A stretch of DNA of 64,000 bases from Parasedimentitalea maritima (GCF_005771405.1 NZ_VAUA01000007.1:196892-260891); one strand, 5' to 3'; counted from the first letter of the stretch, positions 8,876 to 18,527 are shown. Notes: generated by a model from the letters alone, not told the origin. Translations and numbers: made by a program.

Positions 8876-9217
8876 ATGATTGAACGCATCGAAACCGGGG
8901 TCCGATCCTCAAAAATCGTCAAACACAATGGCGTTGCTTATATCACCGGCCAAGTGGGCGAGGGGGCAACAATTCAGGAACAGACCGAAGAATGTCTGCG
9001 TCGGCTAGAGGCTCTATTGATTCAGGCCGGATCGTCGAGATCGCAAATGCTGCGCGCAACAATCTGGCTGGCGGATATGAGCGATTTCGCCGGTTTGAAT
9101 GAAGTCTGGAATGCCTGGGTTCCCGAAGGCGATGCGCCTGCACGCGCTTGTGGTGAGGCAAAACTGGCGAGAGCGGAGCTGAAAGTCGAAATAATTGTGG
9201 ATGCTGCTTACGACTAA
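8876..9217 (+). CDS. RidA family protein (YjgF/YER057c/UK114)
   Basis: The 113-residue product matches the RidA fold throughout: [35 protein letters not shown] is the conserved first half, and [12 protein letters not shown] the C-terminal strand. Canonical RidA hydrolyses reactive 2-aminoacrylate-type imines using an arginine near the C-terminus in an R-VEIE-type context. That arginine is replaced here ([10 protein letters not shown]), so this is more likely an Rid subgroup with another or unknown activity. AAGGAGAG gives a strong ribosome-binding site. It stands alone between two terminators. Confidence 0.85.
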   Translation: MIERIETGVRSSKIVKHNGVAYITGQVGEGATIQEQTEECLRRLEALLIQAGSSRSQMLRATIWLADMSDFAGLNEVWNAWVPEGDAPARACGEAKLARAELKVEIIVDAAYD

Positions 9218-9243
9218 CGACCCAGCACATTTGCCTAAGTACT

Positions 9244-9275
9244 GGCCCCCGCTCATTATTTGGCGGGGGCCTTTT
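9244..9275 (+). terminator. Intrinsic terminator after the RidA-family gene
   Basis: GGCCCCCGC-TCATTATTTG-GCGGGGGCC forms a 9-bp perfect stem followed by TTTT. Confidence 0.9.
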
Positions 9276-9455
9276 GGATTACATGGGGCAGTTATACGGC
9301 CGAGCCTTTGCATCGTTGCTGGAGTTTCCACGGCACAAACGATGATTTTTACCAATATGCCGCAGGTTGAGGGCTGCCAATACCGCATCACTGCACGGGA
9401 TATTAAGTTTCATGTGGTCTAGCTCAGGAAACCTATTCCAAAGAGGATCCTGGAA

Positions 9456-11855
9456 ATGACCATTAAAGCAAAGAAGTTACCTCGACGCTTTTCGCTTACG
9501 AATCTGAAAACTAAGTCCAAAGTTATTTCGGTGGCTCTATTTCCTTTGATCTTGATCGCTGCCGTTGGGGTCATCACGATGATCAACCTGGCACGGATGG
9601 AAGAATCTTCGCGTCTGGTTGACCACACTCAGATTGTTCTGGGGGAGTCGCGGTCCATCATTGCCTCGGCAGTTGATATGGAAACCGGCCTGCGTGGATA
9701 TCTTCTTGCTGGGAAAGACGCGTTTTTGGATCCCTATAATATCGGACAAGCCCAGGCCTATGAAACACTGGCCAGCTTGCGGGAAACGGTGAGTGATAAT
9801 CCTCGTCAGGTTACTCGGCTGGAGGAAGCCGAGGCAGCCCTAAGAGGCTGGCAAACTGAGGTGGCAGAACAGGCAATCGCACTGCGTCGTGATATCGGTG
9901 ATGCACTGACAATGAACGACATGGCCGCCGAAGTTAAGCAAGCCAAGGGTAAGGTGTTCTTTGATGATTTCAGGATCCGGATCACCAGCTTTATCGAGGC
10001 GGAACAGGCATTGCTGGCAACACGGAAAGAAAAAATAGATGGCATCATCAATAGCCCGTTTATTAACGCTGTTGCTATTTCCGAAGGTCTTGAGCGGGTC
10101 GAGCATACATACTCTGTGATCGAGACGGCAAAAGATGTCTTGGCTGCTGCAGTGGACATGGAAACCGGGATGCGTGGGTTCCTGCTGTCCGGTGATGAAG
10201 CTTTCTTGACTCCATATACTGCTGGCATTGCCCGGATGGAAAAACTGGTGGGCGAACTTGCTGAAACAGTAAGCGACAACCCGGAACAGGTTCAGCGCAT
10301 AACAGGCGCGGGTGAGCTTATTTCCGAATGGCGCAGCACAGTTGTAGAACCTACACTCGACATGCGCCGCGAAATTGGCGATGCGCAGACCATGGATGAT
10401 ATGGCTGATCTGGTGGCTGAGGGACGCGGGAAAACATACTTTGATGGGTTCCGTGGAATCATGGCTGATTTCCAAGCTGAAGAGCAGGGGCTGATGGACA
10501 CGCGCCGGGCTGCAAGCGAGCAGACATCAGCGACGACCAAAACCTTGATCCCAAGCGCAATTGGAGTGGCGATCGTTATTGGCGCCATGCTGGCATTCGT
10601 CATCGGCTCAAGCATTGCCAAGGCAATCAAGAACATCACGGTGTCCATGCGTGGTCTGGCTGATGGTAACAATGCCGTTGAAATTAGGGGTCAGAGCCGC
10701 GGCGACGAGGTTGGCGAAATGGCGCGAGCTCTCGAAGTGTTCCGCGATTCACTGGTTGAGATGCAGGAAGCAGAGCAGAGGAAGGCCGAGGGCCGTGACG
10801 CAGAACTGGGGCAAATGGTCAAAGAACTCAGCAATCGCTTGTCGCTGCTGTCTCAGGGCAAACTGACCGTACAAATTCAAGAGAACTTCCCTGAAGGCTA
10901 TGAACAGCTCCGTGAGGACTTCAACACAACCGTCTCTAACTTGCACGGCATCGTAGAACAGGTTGTTGAAACCTCTGGCAGCATTCGCAGTGGTGCAGAT
11001 GAGATCAGCCATGCCTCTGATGATCTGTCGCAGCGTACAGAAAGCCAGGCCGCAACACTCGAGCAAACAGCCGCCGCATTGGATGAGCTGACAGCATCTG
11101 TGAAGTCAGCAGCTGAGGGCGCCCGTCATGTCGAAACGACTATGGGTGATGCAGGCACCGAAGCGGAACGCAGCGGTGAAGTTGTGCAAAATGCTGTGGC
11201 TGCGATGACTGAGATTGAAAACTCTTCTCGTCATATCTCTCAGATTATCTCGGTGATTGATGACATCGCGTTCCAGACTAACCTTTTGGCCCTGAATGCC
11301 GGGGTTGAGGCTGCGCGGGCTGGTGAAGCAGGTCGTGGGTTTGCGGTGGTCGCCAGCGAAGTTCGCGCTCTGGCGCAACGTTCTTCGGATGCCGCGATGG
11401 AGATCAAGACGCTGATTGATGACAGCTCCAAGCAGGTGGATCGGGGAGTTGAACTGGTCGGTAATGCTGGTTCGGCCCTAGGCAGCATTGTGACGCAGGT
11501 CGGTCACATTACCACGCTGGTGTCTGAAATCGCCGAAGGCGCATCTGAGCAGTCTACGGGTCTCAATGAGATCAACATCGGCATGACGCAGCTGGATCAG
11601 GTGACACAGCAAAATGCGGCCATGGTGGAAGAGGCAACCGCAGCGGGTCATTTGTTGAAATCCGATGCGACCAAGCTTGCCCAGTTGATGGAGCACTTTG
11701 AAACTTCTGGGCATAGTACCGCAAACACCAGCCCGGTCGCGGCAATGCCATCCGCGCATGGGACTGGTGATCTGGATGACGATTGGTCCATGGATGCCGG
11801 ACCTGAAGCTGCCGCAACAGGCACCGAAGGCAAAGCCGTTTGGCAGGATTTCTGA
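9456..11855 (+). CDS. Methyl-accepting chemotaxis protein with two CHASE3 repeats
   Basis: The 799-residue product has TM1 at about residues 26-46 and TM2 at about 365-388. Between them lie two tandem CHASE3-like sensor repeats: [21 protein letters not shown] near residue 70 and [21 protein letters not shown] near residue 236. A HAMP domain follows. The cytoplasmic domain has the hairpin [42 protein letters not shown]. The last five residues, VWQDF, match the xWxxF pentapeptide that tethers CheR in other receptors. GAGGA precedes the ATG. It lies inside the split ribosomal cluster between rplP and rpmC. Confidence 0.95.
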   Translation: MTIKAKKLPRRFSLTNLKTKSKVISVALFPLILIAAVGVITMINLARMEESSRLVDHTQIVLGESRSIIASAVDMETGLRGYLLAGKDAFLDPYNIGQAQAYETLASLRETVSDNPRQVTRLEEAEAALRGWQTEVAEQAIALRRDIGDALTMNDMAAEVKQAKGKVFFDDFRIRITSFIEAEQALLATRKEKIDGIINSPFINAVAISEGLERVEHTYSVIETAKDVLAAAVDMETGMRGFLLSGDEAFLTPYTAGIARMEKLVGELAETVSDNPEQVQRITGAGELISEWRSTVVEPTLDMRREIGDAQTMDDMADLVAEGRGKTYFDGFRGIMADFQAEEQGLMDTRRAASEQTSATTKTLIPSAIGVAIVIGAMLAFVIGSSIAKAIKNITVSMRGLADGNNAVEIRGQSRGDEVGEMARALEVFRDSLVEMQEAEQRKAEGRDAELGQMVKELSNRLSLLSQGKLTVQIQENFPEGYEQLREDFNTTVSNLHGIVEQVVETSGSIRSGADEISHASDDLSQRTESQAATLEQTAAALDELTASVKSAAEGARHVETTMGDAGTEAERSGEVVQNAVAAMTEIENSSRHISQIISVIDDIAFQTNLLALNAGVEAARAGEAGRGFAVVASEVRALAQRSSDAAMEIKTLIDDSSKQVDRGVELVGNAGSALGSIVTQVGHITTLVSEIAEGASEQSTGLNEINIGMTQLDQVTQQNAAMVEEATAAGHLLKSDATKLAQLMEHFETSGHSTANTSPVAAMPSAHGTGDLDDDWSMDAGPEAAATGTEGKAVWQDF

Positions 11856-11959
11856 TCTTACTATGGTGGCCCCTGAATTTGGGACCACCAGCCCAACAGG
11901 GCTGATATCCCTCAACGCGACCTCTCGCCCTATGCGGTGACCTGAGGTATGACGTTGGC

Positions 11960-12580
11960 ATGTCACACATTGAATCGCTTTTCGCCACCCGCCTGTACCG
12001 CGCCGCCCTGTCTGAACACGGGGTCAAGATCGACGCGGATGAATTAGAAAACTCCTGCATTGTCATCGCCAATGATGACGAAGCCGGTCAGGACTGGTGC
12101 GAGGAAAACGCCTATCCCGGCTATACCTCTTATGCTTCGCTGACCGATCTGCCCTGGCGCTTCCCGATCTTTGCCGATCTGGTCAAAGTGCTGGATCAGC
12201 ACGTCGCCGAGTTTGCCAAGGATCTGCAGTTCGACCTGGACGGCCGCGCTTTGGTACTCGAAGATCTGTGGATCAACATCCTGCCCGAGGGCGGCATGCA
12301 CGCCAGCCACATCCATCCACATTCCGTCATCAGCGGCACCACCTATGTTGCCATGCCAGAGGATACCAGCGCGCTGAAACTGGAAGATCCCCGGTCTGCA
12401 ATGATGATGGCCTCGCCCATCCGCACCAAAGACGCCCGCCGCGAGCTGCAACCGTTTATCTACATGAAGCCCGATGTCGGCGATGTATTGCTGTGGGAAA
12501 GCTGGCTGCGCCACGAGGTGCCGATGAACATGTCCGAAGATGATCGGATTTCGGTAAGCTTTAACTATCGATGGGAGTGA
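11960..12580 (+). CDS. Putative 2-oxoglutarate/Fe(II) oxygenase (TIGR02466-like)
   Basis: The 206-residue product has the cupin-type iron site expected of 2OG-Fe(II) oxygenases. The HxH-like cluster in GGMHASHIHPHSVISGT supplies the first ligands. The distal histidine is in WLRHEVPMN, and the 2-oxoglutarate-binding arginine is in DDRISVSFNY. Overall it resembles the TIGR02466 family of about 200 residues, whose substrates are unknown. A hairpin without a T run (GGTGGCCCC/GGGACCACC, 11865-11889) separates it from the chemoreceptor gene. The ribosome-binding site is weak. Confidence 0.8.
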   Translation: MSHIESLFATRLYRAALSEHGVKIDADELENSCIVIANDDEAGQDWCEENAYPGYTSYASLTDLPWRFPIFADLVKVLDQHVAEFAKDLQFDLDGRALVLEDLWINILPEGGMHASHIHPHSVISGTTYVAMPEDTSALKLEDPRSAMMMASPIRTKDARRELQPFIYMKPDVGDVLLWESWLRHEVPMNMSEDDRISVSFNYRWE

Positions 12581-12618
12581 GGCCTGTCGACATTCAAAGA
12601 GAAAGGGTCTGTTCTGTA

Positions 12619-13002
12619 ATGTCAATTCAAGACTACGTGCCTCTCCAGTTGGAAGAAGGCGAGCAGGTTGTTCAGACTATTCGTGGCCGTGTTTCACCGA
12701 GCATTTCAGATCTTACACTGATAGTCCTGTTCTCTCCAACTCTCATGCTTGTCATTTGGTTGTCTTTGCACCGTTTGTTTCGTCCTGTGAATTATATCCT
12801 CACGACAAGGCGTGTTCTTGTCATGGAACCTCAGAGCGTCGTCGATGAGATGGCCATAAAAGACATTCAACGTATCAGAACGCTGCGCAACGCTATGATG
12901 ATACAGAGCTCTTCTGGCCCCCTTTGGCTGTCAAGGCTGTCAAGGCTGCCAGATGCCTGGCAGTTCGAAGCGACATTGGAGAAGGTAAGGAAGCTCAATT
13001 AG
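12619..13002 (+). CDS. Small membrane protein with bacterial PH-like domain
   Basis: The 127-residue product has one hydrophobic hairpin or single membrane segment at about residues 35-56 (LTLIVLFSPTLMLVIWLSL). It is followed by a bPH-type strand pattern (NYILTTRRVLVME) and a helical end, as in bPH2 membrane proteins of unknown function. I chose ATG at 12619 (MSIQDYVPLQ). An upstream in-frame ATG at 12571 would overlap the oxygenase gene and adds unconserved-looking residues. Confidence 0.6.
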   Translation: MSIQDYVPLQLEEGEQVVQTIRGRVSPSISDLTLIVLFSPTLMLVIWLSLHRLFRPVNYILTTRRVLVMEPQSVVDEMAIKDIQRIRTLRNAMMIQSSSGPLWLSRLSRLPDAWQFEATLEKVRKLN

Positions 13003-13084
13003 AGGGTATGCTACGAGCGGCACATCAGGGCCGAACCAATTTGAAAATCACGAGCTTGGTGATTTAATTGAGGAATTCACCACA

Positions 13085-13192
13085 ATGATCGGGTCACGTC
13101 CTGCGCAAGACACTACACTGGAAGAAGAGCTGCTGTTCCATCTCAAGGGTTGGTTCAAGCAAGGTAAGGTTTTGTGGGTATTGGGGGTTTAG
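13085..13192 (+). CDS. Possible small protein or gene remnant (35 aa)
   Basis: ATG at 13085 to TAG at 13190 encodes a 35-residue peptide with acidic TTLEEELLFHLKGW and basic FKQGKV segments. The same frame stays open upstream to the end of the preceding gene (about 20 more codons) without a good start codon. That pattern fits the 3' remnant of a longer gene better than a complete gene. I do not recognise it. Confidence 0.25.
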   Translation: MIGSRPAQDTTLEEELLFHLKGWFKQGKVLWVLGV

Positions 13193-13198
13193 AGTTCT

Positions 13199-13465
13199 AT
13201 GATCAGCAACGACAACTCAACTTTGATTGCCGCTTTGGACAAACTCGCAGCTACTCTTCGGGCAAGCGGGGGAGATTTCTGGGCAATAGAGCTGAAAGAG
13301 GCGATTGAGGAACTGGAGAGTTCCCCAAGTCAGGGCCTGCGGCGTACAAAGCGGTTATCTGAACACATGTCTGCAAAGCAATCCTTGACCCATGGGGCTA
13401 ACAGTTTCACAAACCGGAGTATCTCCGAGCAAGTACAGAGGCTTGAAGATATCCTGCGGGGGTAG
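13199..13465 (+). CDS. Hypothetical small protein
   Basis: The 88-residue product is polar and mostly helical by eye (ALDKLAATLRASGGDFWAIELKEAIEEL), with a C-terminal helix ISEQVQRLEDILRG. No membrane segment and no motif I can name. It lies 6 bp after the small frame above and 9 bp before the next gene, so the three may be co-transcribed. Its codon use is unlike that of the ribosomal genes. Confidence 0.5.
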   Translation: MISNDNSTLIAALDKLAATLRASGGDFWAIELKEAIEELESSPSQGLRRTKRLSEHMSAKQSLTHGANSFTNRSISEQVQRLEDILRG

Positions 13466-13474
13466 CTGTTTGCC

Positions 13475-13918
13475 GTGCCCTCTAGGCTTCATCGCCCAAG
13501 CTGGATTCAGAATACAGACAGAAGCAATTCGTTTCGGAGAAGTACCATCGACTACGCAAAATTGACCCGATTGGCTGAATCGGTCCGTAAAGAAGGACCT
13601 CTCCTTGTTGAGGCCCTCAAATATGAGCGGGATTTCCGCAATAGAAACAGCGAAGAGTTATCTCCGGCTGCGAAACAGTTCTGGTCTCGGGTGGGATTGG
13701 GTAAAGTTAATCAGCTGTTTCAAGTTCTGGACGATTTGGGGGATTTCCAGTGGCGCTATTGTCAGCCTCGAGCGCTGCTTAAGCTAGGCCATAACCCCGG
13801 TCCGGACATGATCGAGGAGACAAGGTTGGCACAAGAGGTGTTGCGAGTTTTCATTCCTGATATTCCGGATGAGGTAATGACGAGCCTCTCTGGTCGATTT
13901 ATGCACGACATTAGGTGA
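13475..13918 (+). CDS. Hypothetical protein
   Basis: The 147-residue product starts at a GTG and is predicted soluble. Its middle (LVEALKYERDFRNRNSEEL) and end (EVLRVFIPDIPDEVMTSLSGRF) appear helical. I do not recognise a family. The first 25 residues are basic and serine-rich, and an internal start is possible. It is the last accessory gene before the rpmC promoter. Confidence 0.5.
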   Translation: MPSRLHRPSWIQNTDRSNSFRRSTIDYAKLTRLAESVRKEGPLLVEALKYERDFRNRNSEELSPAAKQFWSRVGLGKVNQLFQVLDDLGDFQWRYCQPRALLKLGHNPGPDMIEETRLAQEVLRVFIPDIPDEVMTSLSGRFMHDIR

Positions 13919-13990
13919 TGGTTCGAACTTGCAAACGAAATGCGTAATTCGAAAGATTACTGGACTGAGTGTCCATCCCAACGTTCCCTC

Positions 13991-14019
13991 TTGCCCCCAC
14001 CCCCACACTCCCCTATAGG
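13991..14019 (+). promoter_or_regulatory. Predicted promoter of the rpmC block
   Basis: TTGCCC (13991-13996), a 17-nt spacer of only C, A and T dominated by C, then TATAGG (14014-14019). Same layout as the rpsJ and rplO promoters. Confidence 0.7.
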
Positions 14020-14033
14020 GACCCATCGCTAAC

Positions 14034-14056
14034 CCCTATTCCTATCGGAATCAGGG
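14034..14056 (+). promoter_or_regulatory. rpmC leader hairpin
   Basis: CCCTATTCC and GGAATCAGGG pair with one bulged base around TATC, just after the predicted start of transcription. A second hairpin, CTGCA-TTTCGG-TGCAG, lies about 15 nt further on. Role unknown. Confidence 0.4.
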
Positions 14057-14156
14057 CAAGGTGATTCTTTTCTGCATTTCGGTGCAGGTGACATAACCCA
14101 CCAGGTGCGAGGTTACCCAACAGGGGCCTTCTGGTGCTTTGGAAAGGACTTAGGCT

Positions 14157-14357
14157 ATGAACGCCAAGGATCTTCGCGAAAAATCCGCGGATGAACTCCG
14201 CGATGAACTCGCAAACCTGAAGAAAGAAAGCTTTAACCTGCGCTTTCAACAGGCCACCGGTCAGCTGGAAAACACATCAGGTATCAAAGCGGCTCGCCGT
14301 AACGCTGCCCGTGTTAAGACCATTCTGAACCAAAAAGCTGCAGCTGCAGCTGAATAA
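14157..14357 (+). CDS. rpmC: 50S ribosomal protein L29
   Basis: The 66-residue product has the L29 pattern [40 protein letters not shown]29 sits by the tunnel exit next to L23. It normally follows rplP. Here it starts a separate block with its own promoter and a 130-nt leader. GGAAAGGA precedes the ATG. Confidence 0.97.
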   Translation: MNAKDLREKSADELRDELANLKKESFNLRFQQATGQLENTSGIKAARRNAARVKTILNQKAAAAAE

Positions 14358-14368
14358 GGAGCGACACG

Positions 14369-14599
14369 ATGCCCAAACGTATTCTCACTGGCACCGTGAC
14401 CAGCGACGCCAACGCCCAGACCGTAACTGTCTCGGTTGAACGCCGCTTCACGCACCCTGTTCTGAAGAAAACCATCCGTAAGTCCAAAAAATATCGGGCC
14501 CACGATGAGAAGAACGTTTTCAAAGTAGGTGACTCAGTTCGCATCATCGAATGCGCACCTAAGTCGAAAACGAAACGCTGGGAAGTTCTGGAAGCTTAA
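14369..14599 (+). CDS. rpsQ: 30S ribosomal protein S17
   Basis: The 76-residue product has [24 protein letters not shown] and the S17 motif [19 protein letters not shown], an OB-fold primary 16S rRNA binder. It lies 11 bp after rpmC. Confidence 0.97.
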   Translation: MPKRILTGTVTSDANAQTVTVSVERRFTHPVLKKTIRKSKKYRAHDEKNVFKVGDSVRIIECAPKSKTKRWEVLEA

Positions 14600-14628
14600 G
14601 AGCCTTTAGAACCCTTAACCGACAGACA

Positions 14629-14652
14629 TCCCAGTTTGTCGAAACCCTGGGA
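14629..14652 (+). promoter_or_regulatory. Hairpin in the rpsQ-rplN spacer
   Basis: TCCCAG-TTTGTCGAAACC-CTGGGA within the 99-nt gap before rplN. There is no T run, so it is probably an RNA processing or translational-control structure rather than a terminator. The role is inferred. Confidence 0.35.
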
Positions 14653-14698
14653 ACGCCATGGCACGCATCGCCAGTTTCCATAGGTCGGGAGAAACCAA

Positions 14699-15067
14699 AT
14701 GATCCAGATGCAAACTAACCTGGATGTTGCTGATAACTCAGGCGCTCGCCGAGTCCAGTGCATCAAGGTTCTGGGTGGTTCTAAGCGTAAGTACGCATCC
14801 GTAGGCGACGTTATTGTCGTTTCGGTTAAAGAAGCCATCCCACGTGGTCGCGTTAAAAAGGGTGATGTCCGCAAGGCCGTCGTCGTTCGCACCGCCAAAG
14901 AAGTTCGCCGCGCAGACGGTACTGCTATTCGTTTTGATAGCAACGCTGCTGTGATCCTGAACAACGCCAATGAGCCCGTAGGTACTCGTATCTTTGGCCC
15001 AGTTGTTCGTGAACTGCGTGCCAAGAACTTCATGAAAATCATCTCGCTTGCTCCGGAGGTGCTGTAA
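14699..15067 (+). CDS. rplN: 50S ribosomal protein L14
   Basis: The 122-residue product begins [30 protein letters not shown] and contains [13 protein letters not shown], diagnostic of L14. L14 contacts L19 and the 30S body. First gene of the classical spc set; 2 bp separate it from rplX. Confidence 0.98.
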   Translation: MIQMQTNLDVADNSGARRVQCIKVLGGSKRKYASVGDVIVVSVKEAIPRGRVKKGDVRKAVVVRTAKEVRRADGTAIRFDSNAAVILNNANEPVGTRIFGPVVRELRAKNFMKIISLAPEVL

Positions 15068-15069
15068 CA

Positions 15070-15381
15070 ATGGCTGCTAAACTCCGTAAAGGTGACAAAG
15101 TCATCGTGCTGGCTGGCAAAGACAAAGGCAAAGAAGGCGTTATCGCCTCCGTTGACCCGTCTGCTGGTAAAGCTGTTGTTGAAGGTGTGAACATGGCGAT
15201 CCGCCACACACGTCAGACACAGACTGACCAGGGTGGCCGTCTGCCCAAAGCACTGCCGATCCAGCTGTCAAACCTGGCATTCCTGGACGCAAATGGCAAA
15301 GCAACTCGCGTTGGCTTCCGTACCGAAGGCGACAAGAAAGTGCGTTTTGCAAAAACTACAGGGGACGTGATCGATGCTTGA
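15070..15381 (+). CDS. rplX: 50S ribosomal protein L24
   Basis: The 103-residue product has the KOW motif [20 protein letters not shown] of L24, an assembly initiator of the large subunit. It overlaps the rplE start by 8 bp. Confidence 0.97.
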   Translation: MAAKLRKGDKVIVLAGKDKGKEGVIASVDPSAGKAVVEGVNMAIRHTRQTQTDQGGRLPKALPIQLSNLAFLDANGKATRVGFRTEGDKKVRFAKTTGDVIDA

Positions 15382-15937
15382 TAACGCTGCTTACACCCCG
15401 CGCCTGAAGACCTTCTACAAAGAGTCCGTTCGCGGCACTCTGAAAGAGGAATTCGGCTACAAGAACGAAATGATGATCCCTAAGCTGGATAAGATCGTTC
15501 TGAACATTGGTTGTGGCCGTGCCGCAGTCCGTGACAGCAAGAAGGCAAAGTCGGCTCAGGCTGATCTGACCCTGATTTCTGGCCAGAAAGCTCTGACCAC
15601 TATCGCCAAGACTTCCATTGCTGGCTTCCGCGTTCGCGAAGGCATGCCAATGGGTGCCAAGGTGACACTGCGCGGCGACCGGATGTATGACTTCCTGGAT
15701 CGTCTGATCACCATCGCAATGCCTCGTATCCGCGATTTCCGCGGCGTATCTGGCAAATCTTTCGACGGTCGTGGCAACTACGCCATGGGCCTGAAAGAGC
15801 ACCTCGTGTTCCCAGAAATCGATTTTGATAAAATCGACGAAAACTGGGGCATGGATATTGTGATCGCTACGACCGCTTCGAATGACGCGGAAGCCAAGGC
15901 GCTGTTGAAAGCTCTCAACATGCCCTTCAATTCGTAA
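15374..15937 (+). CDS. rplE: 50S ribosomal protein L5
   Basis: The 187-residue product contains [33 protein letters not shown] and [10 protein letters not shown], typical of L5, which binds 5S rRNA and the P-site tRNA. The start overlaps rplX in another frame, consistent with coupled translation. Confidence 0.98.
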   Translation: MLDNAAYTPRLKTFYKESVRGTLKEEFGYKNEMMIPKLDKIVLNIGCGRAAVRDSKKAKSAQADLTLISGQKALTTIAKTSIAGFRVREGMPMGAKVTLRGDRMYDFLDRLITIAMPRIRDFRGVSGKSFDGRGNYAMGLKEHLVFPEIDFDKIDENWGMDIVIATTASNDAEAKALLKALNMPFNS

Positions 15938-15955
15938 GCGCGGGAAGGAATAGAC

Positions 15956-16261
15956 ATGGCTAAGAAAAGCATGATCGAACGCGAGAAAAAGCGGGAACGT
16001 CTGGTAGCAAAATATGCTGCGAAACGTGCCGAGCTTAAAGAGATCGCGAGTGACCAGTCCAAGCCTATGGAAGAGCGCTTTGCTGCGCGTCTGAAATTGG
16101 CAAAATTGCCGCGCAATAGCTCGGCTACACGTTTGCACAACCGTTGCCAGCTGACCGGCCGTCCTCACGCTTACTACCGTAAGCTGAAGGTAAGCCGGAT
16201 CGCGCTGCGGGACCTTGGCTCTTCGGGCCAGATCCCCGGCATGGTGAAGTCGAGCTGGTAA
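15956..16261 (+). CDS. rpsN: 30S ribosomal protein S14
   Basis: The 101-residue product is the long, zinc-free type of S14, with [43 protein letters not shown]. It lacks the CxxC pairs of the short zinc form. It sits in the 30S head. GGAAGGA precedes the ATG. Confidence 0.97.
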   Translation: MAKKSMIEREKKRERLVAKYAAKRAELKEIASDQSKPMEERFAARLKLAKLPRNSSATRLHNRCQLTGRPHAYYRKLKVSRIALRDLGSSGQIPGMVKSSW

Positions 16262-16274
16262 GGGAGAGACAGAT

Positions 16275-16667
16275 ATGAACGATCCTATCGCAGATATGCT
16301 CACCCGGATCCGTAACTCTTCGTTGCGCGGCAAATCCACAGTCTCGACCCCAGCTTCCAAGCTGCGGGCCTGGGTTCTGGACGTGCTGACTGACGAAGGT
16401 TACATCCGTGGCTACGAAGCATCCACTGGTGCAGATGGCCACCCGGCTATCGAAATCAGCCTGAAGTACTACGATGGCGAACCTGTCATTCGCGAGCTGA
16501 AGCGGGTTTCAAAACCTGGTCGTCGCGTTTACATGGGCGTCAATGACATTCCATCCGTCCGTCAGGGCCTGGGTGTGTCGATTGTCTCCACTCCTCGGGG
16601 TGTGATGTCGGACGCAAAAGCACGTGCAGCCAACGTTGGCGGCGAAGTGCTCTGCACCGTCTTCTAA
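16275..16667 (+). CDS. rpsH: 30S ribosomal protein S8
   Basis: The 130-residue product starts [15 protein letters not shown] and ends with [33 protein letters not shown], the S8 signature region. S8 binds helix 21 of 16S rRNA and in E. coli is the spc-operon repressor. Whether it represses here was not tested. Confidence 0.98.
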   Translation: MNDPIADMLTRIRNSSLRGKSTVSTPASKLRAWVLDVLTDEGYIRGYEASTGADGHPAIEISLKYYDGEPVIRELKRVSKPGRRVYMGVNDIPSVRQGLGVSIVSTPRGVMSDAKARAANVGGEVLCTVF

Positions 16668-16679
16668 GGAGGTCAATCA

Positions 16680-17213
16680 ATGTCTCGTATTGGTAAAAAA
16701 CCGGTTACGCTGCCTGCAGGTGTTACTGCATCGGTGTCCGGTCAGACCATCGAAGTTAAGGGCCCGAAAGGGACTCGTAGCTTCAAAGCCACTGACGATG
16801 TGACTCTCTCGGTCGAAGATAACGTTGTCTCCATCACGCCACGCGGCATGTCCAAACGGGCACGTCAGCAGTGGGGCATGTCCCGCACCATGGTTGCCAA
16901 TCTGGTAACTGGGGTCACCACCGGCTTCAAAAAAGAGCTGGAGATCCAGGGTGTTGGTTACCGGGCACAGATGCAGGGCAACACCCTGAAGCTGAACCTG
17001 GGCCTGTCTCACGATGTGGAATACGTAGCACCTGAGGGTGTCACTGTTACCTCCCCTAAGCCAACTATCATCTTTGTCGAAGGCATTGATGACCAGGCTG
17101 TAGGTCAGGTCGCGGCGAACATCCGTGCATGGCGTAAGCCCGAGCCCTACAAGGGCAAAGGTATTCGCTACAAGGGTGAATTCGTCTTCCGCAAAGAAGG
17201 CAAGAAGAAGTAA
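16680..17213 (+). CDS. rplF: 50S ribosomal protein L6
   Basis: The 177-residue product has [15 protein letters not shown] and the L6 signature [25 protein letters not shown] at the C-terminus. AAGGAGG is an excellent ribosome-binding site. Located near the factor-binding centre of the 50S subunit. Confidence 0.98.
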   Translation: MSRIGKKPVTLPAGVTASVSGQTIEVKGPKGTRSFKATDDVTLSVEDNVVSITPRGMSKRARQQWGMSRTMVANLVTGVTTGFKKELEIQGVGYRAQMQGNTLKLNLGLSHDVEYVAPEGVTVTSPKPTIIFVEGIDDQAVGQVAANIRAWRKPEPYKGKGIRYKGEFVFRKEGKKK

Positions 17214-17224
17214 GGACCAGCACA

Positions 17225-17584
17225 ATGGCAAACAGCAAAAGAACCCTGTTTCTGAAGCGCCGCTTGCGCGTCCGGAACAAACTGCGCCGCGTGAACGCTG
17301 GACGTCTTCGTCTTTCTGTTCACCGTTCGAACAAGAACATCAGCGTTCAGCTGATCGACGACGTTCGTGGCGTTACAATGGCTTCTGCCTCGACCCTGGA
17401 AAAAGATCTGGGTTTCGTCGGCAAGAACAACATCGAAGCAGCTTCCAAAGTGGGTACGGTTATTGCCGAACGCGCCAAGAAAGCCGGTGTTGAAGAAGCT
17501 TATTTTGATCGCGGTGGCTTCCTGTACCACGGTAAAGTGAAGGCCCTGGCCGACGCTGCCCGTGAAGGTGGTCTCAAGATCTAA
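17225..17584 (+). CDS. rplR: 50S ribosomal protein L18
   Basis: The 119-residue product contains [34 protein letters not shown] and [28 protein letters not shown], diagnostic of L18, a 5S rRNA-binding protein. Confidence 0.98.
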   Translation: MANSKRTLFLKRRLRVRNKLRRVNAGRLRLSVHRSNKNISVQLIDDVRGVTMASASTLEKDLGFVGKNNIEAASKVGTVIAERAKKAGVEEAYFDRGGFLYHGKVKALADAAREGGLKI

Positions 17585-17591
17585 ACGTTGC

Positions 17592-17678
17592 GGGCGGTGC
17601 ATTTTGCTCCGCCCCGATAATCCGGGGGTCCCCAGTGATGGGGGCTCACCAGGATTGGATATTAGGCGCATATGCGCC
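17592..17678 (+). promoter_or_regulatory. Structured rplR-rpsE spacer
   Basis: The 112-nt gap holds GGGCGG-n11-CCGCCC (17592-17614), a G/C-rich middle, and the 14-bp palindrome GGCGCATATGCGCC (17665-17678) just before the rpsE ribosome-binding site. No T run follows any stem. Possibly a processing or translation-control site; role inferred. Confidence 0.4.
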
Positions 17679-17696
17679 GGATGAAAGGAATGCCTC

Positions 17697-18272
17697 ATGG
17701 CAAGAGATGACAACCGCCGCGGCGGCCGTCGCGATCGCGACGAAACACCAGAATTCGCAGATCGCCTAGTCGCGATCAACCGCGTTTCCAAAACCGTTAA
17801 AGGTGGTAAGCGCTTTGGTTTTGCAGCTCTCGTAGTTGTAGGCGACCAAAAAGGCCGCGTTGGCTTTGGTAAAGGTAAAGCGAAAGAGGTCCCTGAGGCC
17901 ATTCGTAAAGCCACCGAGCAGGCCAAGCGTCAGATGATCCGCGTTCAACTGCGTGAAGGTCGGACACTGCACCACGACATGGAAGGCCGTCACGGCGCCG
18001 GTAAAGTGGTTATGCGGACTGCACCTGAAGGTACTGGTATCATCGCCGGTGGTCCAATGCGTGCTGTTTTCGAAATGCTTGGCGTCAAAGACGTTGTTTC
18101 GAAGTCGATTGGTTCGCAGAACCCTTACAACATGATCCGTGCAACCATGGACGGCCTCCGCAAAGAGTCCAGCCCACGTTCGGTTGCTCAGCGTCGTGGT
18201 AAGAAAGTTGCCGACATCCTGCCTAAGCGGGACGAAGCACCAGCAGCGGCACCTGCCGAAGCTGAAGCTTAA
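17697..18272 (+). CDS. rpsE: 30S ribosomal protein S5
   Basis: The 191-residue product has the S5 double-stranded-RNA-binding domain ([27 protein letters not shown] and [15 protein letters not shown]) and the C-terminal [25 protein letters not shown] hydrophilic N-terminus and alanine-rich tail extend it slightly, as in other Rhodobacteraceae. GAAAGGAA precedes the ATG. S5 shapes decoding accuracy and mRNA entry. Confidence 0.98.
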   Translation: MARDDNRRGGRRDRDETPEFADRLVAINRVSKTVKGGKRFGFAALVVVGDQKGRVGFGKGKAKEVPEAIRKATEQAKRQMIRVQLREGRTLHHDMEGRHGAGKVVMRTAPEGTGIIAGGPMRAVFEMLGVKDVVSKSIGSQNPYNMIRATMDGLRKESSPRSVAQRRGKKVADILPKRDEAPAAAPAEAEA

Positions 18273-18284
18273 GGAGATCGGAAG

Positions 18285-18473
18285 ATGGCTAAAACTATCG
18301 TTGTAAAGCAGATCGGTTCTCCGATCCGTCGTCCCGCCAAACAGCGTGCTACGCTGGTTGGTCTGGGTCTGAACAAGATGCACAAGACACGTGAGCTGGA
18401 AGACACTCCTTCGGTTCGCGGCATGGTGAACAAGATTTCACACATGGTCGAGATCATCGAAGAAAAAGGCTAA
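18285..18473 (+). CDS. rpmD: 50S ribosomal protein L30
   Basis: The 62-residue product has [49 protein letters not shown], the L30 pattern. Normally followed by rplO. Here a terminator and about 4.9 kb of accessory DNA intervene. Confidence 0.97.
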   Translation: MAKTIVVKQIGSPIRRPAKQRATLVGLGLNKMHKTRELEDTPSVRGMVNKISHMVEIIEEKG

Positions 18474-18500
18474 GTCCTTTTCCTTGAAGACAGCGAAAAC

Positions 18501-18527
18501 GCCTCCGGCTCTGCCGGGGGCTTTTTT
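18501..18527 (+). terminator. Intrinsic terminator after rpmD
   Basis: GCCTCCGGC-TCT-GCCGGGGGC stem followed by six T residues; ends the rpmC-rpmD unit. Confidence 0.9.

Noticed and set aside
11865-11889. Terminator after the chemoreceptor gene
   Set aside because: GGTGGCCCC/GGGACCACC pairs well but has no T run, so it is not called a terminator.
15356-16360. 334-codon minus-strand open frame
   Set aside because: Antisense to rplE and rpsN, without ribosome-binding site or recognisable motif.
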